Below, piece by piece: positions 8,523-16,232 of a stretch of 64,000 nt of DNA. Both the position numbers and the translations under genes were made by a program. A model generated the notes under the pieces. The model had not been told where the DNA came from. It did no database searches and saw only the letters and a list, made by a program, of their open reading frames with translations. The stretch's first letter is position 1. The number at the start of each line of letters is the position of its first letter. The stretch comes from Paraconexibacter antarcticus (GTDB taxonomy: Bacteria > Actinomycetota > Thermoleophilia > Solirubrobacterales > Solirubrobacteraceae), in NCBI RefSeq assembly GCF_024220175.1, contig NZ_CP098502.1, positions 1,922,001 through 1,986,000 on the forward strand, in the 5' to 3' direction.

Positions 8523-10256
8523 ATGGCCTCCCAGCAGACCCGTCGCCGCAGCGTCACGAAGACCCACGAGCGCATCGCGCAGCTCGGCTGGGATCGGGAC
8601 TACCACCAGCCCGTCCCGATCTACGACACGCGCTACGTCTTCCCCGAGAAGGCGAAGGACCCGATGAAGCAGATCATGCGCGAGTACCTGCCGATGCAGC
8701 TCGAGAAGGACGAGCGCGTCTACGGCGGGTTCGACGCGGCCCTCCGCGCGGGGATGCCGACGAAGGCCGACGAGCGCTGGCTGCAGGTCATGAAGCCGCT
8801 CATCCTCATCCTCGTGTTCGCCGAGGGCGCGGCCGGCCGCTGCATGTCGGTCGTCATGGACGTCGTCCCGAACGACGAGCTGCTCAACGGCTACCACGTG
8901 CAGTTCGTCGACGAGGTCCGCCACATCGGCATGCAGATGAACCTCGCGCGCTGGTACACGAAGCACACGCCCGACCCGGCCGGCTGGCACAAGGGCCAGG
9001 AGTACATGGCCGACAACCTCATCACCCGCGCCGGGATCAACATGTTCTCCCACTCCTTCGTGGGGGACCCGATCGCCGCTGGCTTCACGATGATGACCGT
9101 CATCGAGACGGCGTTCACGAACGTCGCCTTCGTCGCCCTCCCCGACGTCGCGACGCGCAACGGCGACTTCATCCAGGCGACGACGTACTCGAGCGTCCAG
9201 TCCGACGAGGCCCGTCACATCTCCAACGGCTACGCGACGATGCTCACGGTCCTCCAGAAGGAGGAGAACATCCCGCTGATCCAGCACGACCTGCAGCAGG
9301 CGTGGTGGGTCGTCCACGCGTGGGTCGACCCGTTCGTGGGCTCGGTGATGGAGTACTTCTCGACCGACCGCTCCGACAACGAGAACTACATCACGAAGTG
9401 GGACCGCTGGATCCGCGACGACTGGTACCGCTCCTACGTCGAGCAGCTCGGGAAGATGGGCGTGACGATCCCGCCGGACATGTTCGACCGCGCCCGCGAG
9501 CGCCTCGTCGCCGGCCTGGTCCACAAGACGGCGCCGCTCGCCTTCGCCACGTGGCCGCTGAACTTCTGGAAGTTCGACCCGCTGACGGAGACCGACTTCG
9601 AGTGGTTCGAGGACAAGTACCCCGGCTGGTACGACGAGTACGGCGCGACGTGGGAGGCCTACGGAGCCCTCGCGGACCCGGCCGAGGGCGCGATCCTGCT
9701 CTCGGGCTTCATGGAGGGCGCGCCGCCCTTCTGCTGGACGTGCATGCTCGCGTGCGTCATCGACGACGACATGTGCCACCGCACGTGCTGCGACCGCCAC
9801 GGCGTCGAGCGCACCCGCTTCTACTGCTCGCCCGAGTGCCGGTGGCTCGACGAGACGAACCCCGGTCGCTACACCGGCGACCGCAACTACTTCGACAAGT
9901 ACCACGGGATGGCGCTCTCGGAGGTCATCGTGAAGCTCGGGCTGCTCCGCGCCGACGGGAAGACCCTCGTCGGCCAGCCGCACCTGCGCACCGACAAGAT
10001 GTGGACGATCGACCACATCCGCGACTGCGACTTCACCGTCCTGTCGCCGAACATCACCTCCGCGGAGGCGATGGGCCTGCCGAGCGGGAGCTGGCACGAT
10101 GACGGCGACCCGTTCGGGGCGGTGCAGGGCGACGGCAACGGCTTCCAGCCCGTGACGCTTTACGGCGGAGGCGTCGGCCAGGCCGGTGACGGCCGCGTGC
10201 GCGTCGACGACCTCGCCCGCGCCGCGGTCGGCGACACGCCGTGGGTGAAGCTCTGA
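8523..10256 (+). CDS. Soluble di-iron monooxygenase large (alpha) subunit, propane/butane type
   Basis: 577-residue hydroxylase alpha subunit of the soluble di-iron monooxygenase family (PrmA/MimA-like, group 5/6), which uses O2 to hydroxylate short alkanes or similar substrates. All six predicted iron ligands are visible: Glu101, Glu131 and His134 (DEVRH), then Glu194, Glu228 and His231 (DEARH). A cysteine-rich YHS-like segment follows (about 400-445, CWTCMLAC and FYCSPECRWL). Close family landmarks include WFEDKYPGWY and KMWTIDHIRD. It is somewhat longer than typical PrmA (about 540-550) because of a C-terminal tail. Its stop overlaps the small subunit start (TGATG). Confidence 0.95.
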   Translation: MASQQTRRRSVTKTHERIAQLGWDRDYHQPVPIYDTRYVFPEKAKDPMKQIMREYLPMQLEKDERVYGGFDAALRAGMPTKADERWLQVMKPLILILVFAEGAAGRCMSVVMDVVPNDELLNGYHVQFVDEVRHIGMQMNLARWYTKHTPDPAGWHKGQEYMADNLITRAGINMFSHSFVGDPIAAGFTMMTVIETAFTNVAFVALPDVATRNGDFIQATTYSSVQSDEARHISNGYATMLTVLQKEENIPLIQHDLQQAWWVVHAWVDPFVGSVMEYFSTDRSDNENYITKWDRWIRDDWYRSYVEQLGKMGVTIPPDMFDRARERLVAGLVHKTAPLAFATWPLNFWKFDPLTETDFEWFEDKYPGWYDEYGATWEAYGALADPAEGAILLSGFMEGAPPFCWTCMLACVIDDDMCHRTCCDRHGVERTRFYCSPECRWLDETNPGRYTGDRNYFDKYHGMALSEVIVKLGLLRADGKTLVGQPHLRTDKMWTIDHIRDCDFTVLSPNITSAEAMGLPSGSWHDDGDPFGAVQGDGNGFQPVTLYGGGVGQAGDGRVRVDDLARAAVGDTPWVKL

Positions 10257-11308
10257 TGGCCGGCGAGGTGCGGGCCGGCGAGCGCCGGCAGCGGCGCGGC
10301 GACGATCCCGAGCGCTCCTTCCAGTGGATCGTCCCGAAGGGCCGCAAGGCGTCGCTCTACGAGGACCTGACCGTCGACACGCAGCCGTCGGTCCACCGCT
10401 TCATGACGAGCGGCTACACGTGCTCGTTCCCCGACGGGCGCGGGACGTGGTGGGAGGACTCCACCGCCCTGGACGTCGAGACGTGGTCGGCCTTCCGGGA
10501 TCCGAACGAGCTGTGGGAACGCCCGTACTACCAGCAGGGGGCGCAGGGTGAGCGGGAGATCGAGGGGGCCGTGCGCAGCGCGCGCTCCGAGGCCCTGTAC
10601 GCCGACATGGATCCCGCCTGGGTCGAGTTCCTGCGCCGCGACGGCCAGGTCCAGGCGTTCGTGGAGCACGGTGTCTGGTCGCTGGCCACCCGGCGCTCGC
10701 GCGCGGCCCTGGCCGACACCCTCACCCACGGGATCGTGCTCTACGCGGCCGTCAAGCAGCGGCAGGCGCAGGCCCTCGTGATCGAGGGGATGGACCTCGA
10801 CGAGGACCTCGGCGGGTTCCCGATCGAGGCCGCGAAGGCCCGCTGGCTGGAGGCGCCCGAGTGGCAGCCCACGCGCCGGCTCGTCGAGCGGCTCGGCACG
10901 ATCACCGACTGGGGCGAGGTCATCGTCGTCTGCGGCCTCGTCGTCGAGCCCCTGCTCGGCAACCTCGTCCGCCGCGAGCTGTTGCTCCGCGGTGCCCACC
11001 GTGCCGCGGACCCGGTCACCCCGGCGGTCATCCGTGTCGCACAGCGCGAGGGGGACTGGTGGCGCGACTTCGCGGCCGCCTTCACCCGGTTCGCGGTCGC
11101 CGATCCCACCCACGGCGATGCGAACCGGGCCCTCGTGGCGCGCTGGCTCGCCGACTGGGAGCCGGAGACGGCCGCCGCGATCGACGCGCTCGAGGGCGTC
11201 TTCGCCGGGGCGCCCGGGGTCGACTTCGCGACCGCGCAAGAGCGGGTGCGAGCGGACTACGAGGCGCTGCTGGCGGAGTCCGGGCTCGATACGGCGGTGA
11301 GCACCTGA
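10256..11308 (+). CDS. Soluble di-iron monooxygenase small (beta) subunit
   Basis: 350-residue beta subunit of the same hydroxylase, from the ferritin-like fold family but without iron ligands. Typical features are the N-terminal RSFQWIVPKGRKASLYEDLTVD and YYQQGAQGEREIEGAV, where the subunit wraps the alpha subunit. Start ATG 10256 is chosen because it overlaps the alpha subunit stop in TGATG; an ATG 15 bp upstream inside the alpha gene is less likely. Its own stop overlaps the coupling protein ATG in the same way, so the three genes are translationally coupled. Confidence 0.93.
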   Translation: MAGEVRAGERRQRRGDDPERSFQWIVPKGRKASLYEDLTVDTQPSVHRFMTSGYTCSFPDGRGTWWEDSTALDVETWSAFRDPNELWERPYYQQGAQGEREIEGAVRSARSEALYADMDPAWVEFLRRDGQVQAFVEHGVWSLATRRSRAALADTLTHGIVLYAAVKQRQAQALVIEGMDLDEDLGGFPIEAAKARWLEAPEWQPTRRLVERLGTITDWGEVIVVCGLVVEPLLGNLVRRELLLRGAHRAADPVTPAVIRVAQREGDWWRDFAAAFTRFAVADPTHGDANRALVARWLADWEPETAAAIDALEGVFAGAPGVDFATAQERVRADYEALLAESGLDTAVST

Positions 11309-11643
11309 TGTCGGTGACGAACGGCCCCGCGCCGCAGGCCGACGGCGACCAGACCTTCGACTACGTCGGGATCACGATCGCCCGCAGCGTGGAGGGGGAC
11401 GCGATCGTCGACGCCCTCTGCGAGCACGAGGGCGTCGAGGTCTACGAGAACGCGTCCTACTGCGAGGTCCGCGCCCGCGGGCGGCTGCGCCTCGACTTCG
11501 CCGAGCTGTCGGACGAGTGCGGCTTCCCGGTCGACGGGAGCCTCATCCAGGTCGTCATGTCGACGTACTACGGCCGCATCGCCATGACCGACGACGCGGT
11601 GATTCTCACGCACGACGTGCACGAGGCCGCGACCGTCACGTGA
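11308..11643 (+). CDS. Monooxygenase coupling/effector protein (MmoB/DmpM family)
   Basis: 111-residue regulatory component that docks on the hydroxylase and tunes O2 and substrate access. The core YVGITIARSVEGDAIVDAL and the distal GRLRLDFAELSDECGFPVDG match the MmoB/DmpM fold; it carries no cofactor. Start ATG 11308 overlaps the small subunit stop. Large-small-coupling order with the reductase separate resembles group 6-type organisation more than the canonical large-reductase-small-coupling order of prm/mim clusters. Confidence 0.92.
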   Translation: MSVTNGPAPQADGDQTFDYVGITIARSVEGDAIVDALCEHEGVEVYENASYCEVRARGRLRLDFAELSDECGFPVDGSLIQVVMSTYYGRIAMTDDAVILTHDVHEAATVT

Positions 11644-11663
11644 GCGGGGGCTAGGCTCCGCGG

Positions 11664-12122
11664 ATGACGTACGACACGGCCGAGGCCCGGCGCGAGCTGC
11701 TGGACGCGATCGGGGACGCGGCCGACCACATCGGCGTCGCCCTCGCCGACCTCGGCGAGGCCTACGAGCACGTCGACGACCAGACCGGCGAGCGCCTGGA
11801 GGGGGAGCTCTTCCGCCCGGTGCAGACCGCCTACGGCCGGGCGAAGCGCGCCCACTCCGGGTTCGCGGAGCGTCACGACCTGCCCACCCGGACGTTCACC
11901 GCCGCGACGCCCGGCCACCCGTCGCAGGGCGTCAAGGGCTTCGTCGACAGCGCGGTCGCCGCCTGCGGCCGCGCCGACGCGACGCTCGTGACCCTCCAGG
12001 ACTCCATGAAGCTCGTCGACGTCGGCGACGGGGAGCTCCGCGCGGGCCTCGCGGAGGTCCGCCGCATCCTGCACGAGGTTCCCGGCCGCGCGCGGCTGTT
12101 CGTGCGGACGCTCGGGCGGTAG
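11664..12122 (+). CDS. Conserved hypothetical protein, last gene of the monooxygenase operon
   Basis: 152 residues, predicted mostly alpha-helical, no signal peptide, no transmembrane helix, no cysteines apart from one in VAACGRAD. It begins 20 bp after the coupling protein on the same strand, so it is probably co-transcribed. I do not recognise a family. The coiled helical pattern (four stretches with heptad-like Leu/Ala spacing) would fit a small scaffolding or chaperone-like helper, but that is speculation. The predicted operon ends here, just before GC-rich palindromes and an insertion sequence. Confidence 0.7.
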   Translation: MTYDTAEARRELLDAIGDAADHIGVALADLGEAYEHVDDQTGERLEGELFRPVQTAYGRAKRAHSGFAERHDLPTRTFTAATPGHPSQGVKGFVDSAVAACGRADATLVTLQDSMKLVDVGDGELRAGLAEVRRILHEVPGRARLFVRTLGR

Positions 12123-12138
12123 CCGGCGCCGCGCGCGG

Positions 12139-12179
12139 CGTTCCCGCGGGAACGTCGGCCGCCGCCGCCGGCGGCGGCG
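12139..12179. terminator. GC-rich palindromes after the monooxygenase operon
   Basis: Two perfect palindromes follow the operon: CGTTCCCGCGGGAACG (12139-12154) and a 20-bp GCC/GGC palindrome (12160-12179). The second would form a strong hairpin, but no T-tract follows, so termination is plausible and not certain. Confidence 0.4.
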
Positions 12180-12249
12180 CGCCAGGCCGGTCCGCCCCGC
12201 CGGGCCGCCCGGGCCACCCGCCCGCCCGGCCCGGGGCCGACACCTTACG

Positions 12250-12447
12250 ATTTTCGTCTTGTAGGGCTCGGCGGGTCGGGCAGGGCTTTCTGCCCCCTGT
12301 CTTCGTGATCTGGGGGGTGTTGCCACCCGACCCGTCCGGGCACCTCGAGTCGCTTATAGGGACCTGCCCCGAGAGGGCTCATTCGTAAGGTGGATGCGAC
12401 GGAGGTGCCGTTCGAGCCCGGAGTGCTCGGCGAGCGAAAGGGACCTG
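12250..12447 (+). ncRNA. Candidate bridge RNA region of the IS110 element
   Basis: About 200 nt of non-coding leader precede the transposase. In IS110-group elements this position encodes the bridge RNA, whose two loops pair with donor and target DNA. The region contains hairpin-forming stretches such as GGGCAG...CTGCCC near 12,280-12,295 and the ATAGGGAC word that recurs at the right end, which could be either a core flank or the donor guide. Assignment rests on position and composition, not on a folded model. Confidence 0.4.
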
Positions 12448-12450
12448 GTG

Positions 12451-13659
12451 GTGGACGAGATCCTGAGATGGATCGGGCTTGATGTCGGCAAGAGCGACCA
12501 TCACGCGACGCTCATCGATCCAACCGGAACGGTGCTGTTCGACAGGCCGTGCCGCAACGACGAGCAGGCGATCGAGAAGCTGCTCGACGATGCGGGCCCG
12601 AACGCGGCGCTGGTGATCGACCAGCCCGGCTCGATTGGCACGCTCGCGGTCGCGCTCGCCCGGCGGCGCGGGATCCCGGTCGCGTACATCCCGGGGCTGG
12701 TCATGCGCCGCGCCTCGCAGCTGTATCCCGGCGAGGCAAAGACCGATCGCAAGGACAGCTTCGTGATCGCCGACACCGCCCGCATCCACCAGGCACGGGT
12801 GCACTGGCTGACCCCGAGCGACGAGCTGCTGCAGGAGCTCAGCGTCCTGGGCGGCTACGACGACGACCTCGCGCACGACCGAACGAGGACCGCGAATCGG
12901 CTGCGGGACCTGCTGCTGCAGGCCAGCCCCGCGGTCGAGCGCGTCCTCGGACCACGACTTGACCACGCCGCCGTTCGCGCACTGCTCGAGCGCTACCCAA
13001 CGCCCACGGCGATGCGCGCGGCGGGCAAGCGCCGGCTGCTCAGGATCGTTCAACCGAAGGCGCCGCGGATGGGCGCATGACTCGTCGACGACCTCCTCGC
13101 CGCGCTCGAGTCTCAGACCGTGAGCGTTCCCGCGGAAGCGACGATCGGCCGCATCATCCGCGACCTCGCGATCGAGCTCACCCGCCTTGCGACATCACGC
13201 GAGCAGCTCGCCCGCGACATCGAGGCGGTGTTCACCTGCCACCCTCAGGCACCGGTCCTGCTGAGCATCCCGGGAATCGGGGCACGGACCGGAGCCAGGA
13301 TCCTCATCGAGATCGGTGACGTCTCTCGATTCCCCACCCCGGGCCACCTCGCCGCCTACGCCGGCCTGGCGCCGGTGACCAAACAATCCGGCACCTCGAT
13401 TCGCGGCGAGCACCGATCGCGCCGCGGCAACCACCGCCTGAAGAACGCGCTCTGGCTCTCGGCGTTCTGCAGCCTGCATCACCCGCCATCACGCGACTAC
13501 TACGCCATGAAACGCTCCCAGGGCAAGCAGCACAACGCCGCCATTCTTTGCCTCGCCCGCCGCCGCTGCGACCTCATCCACAAGATGCTCCGCACCGGCC
13601 TGACCTACGGCGAACTCCCCGCCGGCAAGACCGGCTCACCCATCCCCGTCTCTGCCTGA
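12451..13659 (+). pseudogene. IS110 transposase with an in-frame TGA (probably inactive)
   Basis: Reads as one IS110-family recombinase interrupted by a TGA at 13078-13080 (codon 210 of 403). The N-terminal RuvC-like part has Asp11 in GLDVGKSDHH, Asp57 in VIDQPGS, and Asp99/Asp102 in KTDRKDSFVIAD. The C-terminal Transposase_20 part contains LLSIPGIGARTGARIL and KQSGTSIRGEHRS, with the expected serine. Both halves are in the same reading frame, so the defect is a point nonsense change (CGA or similar to TGA), not a frameshift. GTG 12451 is preferred over upstream ATG 12394 because GAAAGGGA lies 10 bp before it. Stop readthrough cannot be excluded but nothing supports selenocysteine. Confidence 0.8.
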
Positions 13660-13757
13660 CCCCAAAGTTGACAAACCCATAGGGACACCCCCCCGGCCCG
13701 ATCCGCCTGACCGATCCGTGCGGCAGGTCCGTCCGACAAATCCGTCCTACCGTCATG

Positions 13758-13771
13758 CGAACATGCGTTCG
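13758..13771. promoter_or_regulatory. LexA (SOS) box overlapping the HNH gene start
   Basis: CGAACATGCGTTCG matches the Gram-positive/actinobacterial LexA consensus GAAC-N4-GTTC with the flanking C and G. Its last base is the G of the GTG start codon at 13771. Repressor bound here would cover the transcription start, and the mRNA would be leaderless or nearly so. Confidence 0.75.
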
Positions 13772-15138
13772 TGCGCACGAGCAAGGAAGCAGAGGCCGAG
13801 GCAGCGAGCGTCGAGGCGCTCGGAGACGAGATCGCGTCCCTCGCGGCCCACATCAGCGCGGCGACCTGTCGCTGGCTCGGCCTGATCGCGGAGTTCGACG
13901 AGCGGCTCGGCTGGGCCGCGGCCGGTGCCTCGTCCTGCGCGGCGTGGGTCTCGTGGCGCTGCGGCGTCGCCCCGGGCACGGCGCGGGAGCACGTCCGCGT
14001 CGCCCGGCGCCTTCAGGAGCTGCCGCTCGTCGGCGCGGCCTTCGCCGCGGGGGAGCTCTCGTACGCCAAGGCCCGCGCGCTGACCCGGGTCGAGGCGATC
14101 AAGGACGAGGCCGAGCTCGTCGAGCTCGCGCGGCACGCCAACGCGGCGCAGCTCGAGCGCATCGTCCGGGCCTTCCGGTCGGTCACCCGCGAGGACGCGG
14201 CCGACGCCTACGCCGACCGCTGCCTCGAGCTGTTCACCGACTCCGACGGCACGCTCCACATCAACGGCCGCCTGCCGGCCGAGCTCGGTGCGACCGTCAT
14301 GGCGGCGGTCCTCGCGGCCGAGGAGCTCCTGCGCTGGCCGGTCGCCGCGGCCGGCAACGACGCCATCACCGACGCGAGCCCCCGGCCCGAGCCCGTCCCG
14401 GCCGGCGCGCTGCGCGCCGACGCCCTCGTCGCGCTCGCGCAGGCCGCCACCGGCCACACGACGATCACCGACGGCGAGACCGCGCCGCGCCTGGCGCCCG
14501 GTGCCGTGCAGGTCACCGTCCACGTCGACGCCGCGACCCTGACGGACCCCCACCCGGCGGACGTTCCCGCGGGAACGCGCGACCGCATCTGCGAGGTCGA
14601 GGCGGGCCCGCCGCTCGCCGCCGAGACGGTGCGTCGCCTGTGCTGCGACGCCGGCATCGTGCCGGTCGTCCGCGGGGCGGAGGGGGAGGTGCTCTCGGTC
14701 GGGCGCCGGACCCGGTCGATCCCGCCGGCGATCCGCCGCGCGCTCGCCGTGCGCGACGACGGCTGCCGCTTCCCGGGATGCGTGCGCCGGCGCTGGCTGC
14801 ACGCCCACCACATCGAGCACTGGGCCCACGGCGGCCACACGGAGCTGAAGAACCTCGTCCTGCTCTGCCGGCACCACCATCAGCTCGTCCACGAGGGCGG
14901 CTGGCAGCTCATCGTCACCCCGGACATGCGCTCCGTCGACGCGCTCGCGCCGGACGGCCACCACGTCCCCGCCGTGCCGTCGCCCCCGTGCCCGGACCCC
15001 ACGGCCACGGGGAAGCTCCCGCCCGGCGACCCGCAAGCGCTCTACCCGAAGTCCGCCGGCGCCCCCTGGGACCTCGGCCTGGCGGTCGACGCCCTCCTGG
15101 CCTGGACGGAGCGGCCGCCCGATCCGGGCGGCCGCTAA
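13771..15138 (+). CDS. DUF222/HNH endonuclease (13E12 repeat family)
   Basis: 455 residues. The N-terminal two thirds are the DUF222 helical region (about 25-300, with CAAWVSWRCGVAPGTAREHVRVARRL). The C-terminal HNH nuclease domain (about 325-385) has CRFPGCVRRRWLHAHHIEHW, then NLVLLCRHHHQLVH, giving the metal and catalytic His residues and the flanking Cys pair. Start GTG 13771 has no Shine-Dalgarno sequence and overlaps a LexA box, so initiation is probably leaderless. Members of this family in Mycobacterium tuberculosis include DNA-damage-induced genes. The C-terminal tail is disordered and Pro-rich. It adjoins the IS110 element; the family itself is often multicopy in actinobacteria. Stop overlaps the convergent opcA stop. 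Confidence 0.9.
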   Translation: MRTSKEAEAEAASVEALGDEIASLAAHISAATCRWLGLIAEFDERLGWAAAGASSCAAWVSWRCGVAPGTAREHVRVARRLQELPLVGAAFAAGELSYAKARALTRVEAIKDEAELVELARHANAAQLERIVRAFRSVTREDAADAYADRCLELFTDSDGTLHINGRLPAELGATVMAAVLAAEELLRWPVAAAGNDAITDASPRPEPVPAGALRADALVALAQAATGHTTITDGETAPRLAPGAVQVTVHVDAATLTDPHPADVPAGTRDRICEVEAGPPLAAETVRRLCCDAGIVPVVRGAEGEVLSVGRRTRSIPPAIRRALAVRDDGCRFPGCVRRRWLHAHHIEHWAHGGHTELKNLVLLCRHHHQLVHEGGWQLIVTPDMRSVDALAPDGHHVPAVPSPPCPDPTATGKLPPGDPQALYPKSAGAPWDLGLAVDALLAWTERPPDPGGR

Positions 15139-16232
15139 CCCGCCAGCACGAGCGCCGCCTCGAGCGCCGGCCCGTACGTCGGGTCGCGCAGCAGCGCCTG
15201 CCGGATGCCCTCGCCGAGGATGCCCGACTCACCGCGGGACGCGCCGAGGACCGTCCACTCGCGCTCGACGTCTGCGCCGCCGCGGACCGTCCGCCGGTAG
15301 TGCGCGCGCAGGCCGCCCTCTCCGCGGTCGAAGCGCAGCGTGCGGCCCGAGGCGGACTCGAGCGTCACGCCGGCGAGCCCCGGGACCGACATCGACGGGT
15401 CGGCGACGAGCTTGACCTTCACGTCCTGGCGCTTGCCGTGGGCGGTCCCGCTGCGGGTGGCGCCGTTGCCCGCCCGCGTGACGAGCGGGGAGAGCTCCCA
15501 GCCGAGCCGGGAGCCGAGCCAGCCGACGACCAGCAGCGCGGCTGCGGCGGAGTCCGGGTGGTGGCGGATCTGGAGTCCGCTCAGCAGCTTCAGGTCGCCG
15601 CGCACGGGCGCCGGGTCGAACGTCGCCGCGATCCGCTCGCGCCACGGCGTCGAGCGCAGCCACGCGAGGTCGACGACGTAGAGCTCGTCCGACAGGTCGC
15701 TCGCCCGCTGGAGCGCCTCGTCGACGTCCGGGTCCGCGACCGAGTCGAGCAGGACGATCTGGCTGAGGTGACGCAGGGCGTCGACGGCCTCGTCGTGGCC
15801 GTGCGGCGCCCACACCATCGTCGACAGGTCGGTGACGACGAGCGGGTCGACGATCGTGTCGACGTGCGCGAGGTGCTGGGGGCCGCAGGTGACGATGACC
15901 GTCTCGCGGAGGACGGCGAAATCGCCGGGCTTCGTCTCCGCCGGGCCCGCGACGGTCGCCACCGCGTCGAGCGTCGTGCGCCTGGGCTCGACCTCGACGA
16001 CGACGGTCCGCGACGGATGCAGCCGCCCGACACGCCGCAGCCGGTTCGCGATCTCGCCGCTCCACTGCTTGTCGACGATGCACACGAGGTTCATGACGCG
16101 CGCGGGGACGTACGCGCTGTTCGCGGCGTGCGCCTCGCCGAGCAGCCGCCGGATCGCCGCCTCGATCGCGGCCGGCGACGTGTCGCGCTCGCGCCAGACC
16201 CCGTCCATCATCGCGGCGGGCGGGGCCGCCAT
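15135..16232 (-). CDS. opcA: Glucose-6-phosphate dehydrogenase assembly protein OpcA
   Basis: 365 residues matching OpcA, the allosteric or assembly factor needed for full Zwf activity in actinobacteria and cyanobacteria. Family landmarks: ARVMNLVCIVD near residue 45, RTVVVEVEP, HVDTIVDPLVVTDLSTMVWAP and LYVVDLAWLRSTPW. It follows zwf immediately (start one base from the zwf stop), the usual pairing. Last gene of the pentose-phosphate operon; its stop overlaps the convergent HNH gene by 4 bp. Confidence 0.95.
   Translation of the reverse strand: MAAPPAAMMDGVWRERDTSPAAIEAAIRRLLGEAHAANSAYVPARVMNLVCIVDKQWSGEIANRLRRVGRLHPSRTVVVEVEPRRTTLDAVATVAGPAETKPGDFAVLRETVIVTCGPQHLAHVDTIVDPLVVTDLSTMVWAPHGHDEAVDALRHLSQIVLLDSVADPDVDEALQRASDLSDELYVVDLAWLRSTPWRERIAATFDPAPVRGDLKLLSGLQIRHHPDSAAAALLVVGWLGSRLGWELSPLVTRAGNGATRSGTAHGKRQDVKVKLVADPSMSVPGLAGVTLESASGRTLRFDRGEGGLRAHYRRTVRGGADVEREWTVLGASRGESGILGEGIRQALLRDPTYGPALEAALVLAG

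Larger units (their letters stand above)
12240..13690 (+). mobile_element. IS110-family insertion sequence (ends approximate)
   Basis: About 1.45 kb element with a DEDD/serine-type IS110 transposase. Base composition changes abruptly at about 12,241, from almost pure GC to a stretch with TTACGATTTTCGTCTTG, which I take as the left end. The right end lies within about 30 bp of the transposase stop (13659). An 8-bp word ATAGGGAC occurs at 12354-12361 in the leader and at 13679-13686 just past the transposase, as expected for core or guide sequences. IS110 elements leave no terminal inverted repeats and no classical target duplication, so exact ends need an empty-site comparison. It sits immediately downstream of the monooxygenase operon. 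Confidence 0.75.

Noticed and set aside
12349-12362. ATAGGGAC at 12354 as the exact left end of the IS110 element
   Set aside because: This would leave under 100 nt before the transposase, too little for a bridge RNA, and the base-composition shift lies about 110 bp further left. Kept as a possible guide or core instead.
13078-13080. TGA in the IS110 transposase as selenocysteine or programmed readthrough
   Set aside because: The position is in a variable linker, not a redox site, and no SECIS-like hairpin is evident; a nonsense mutation is simpler.
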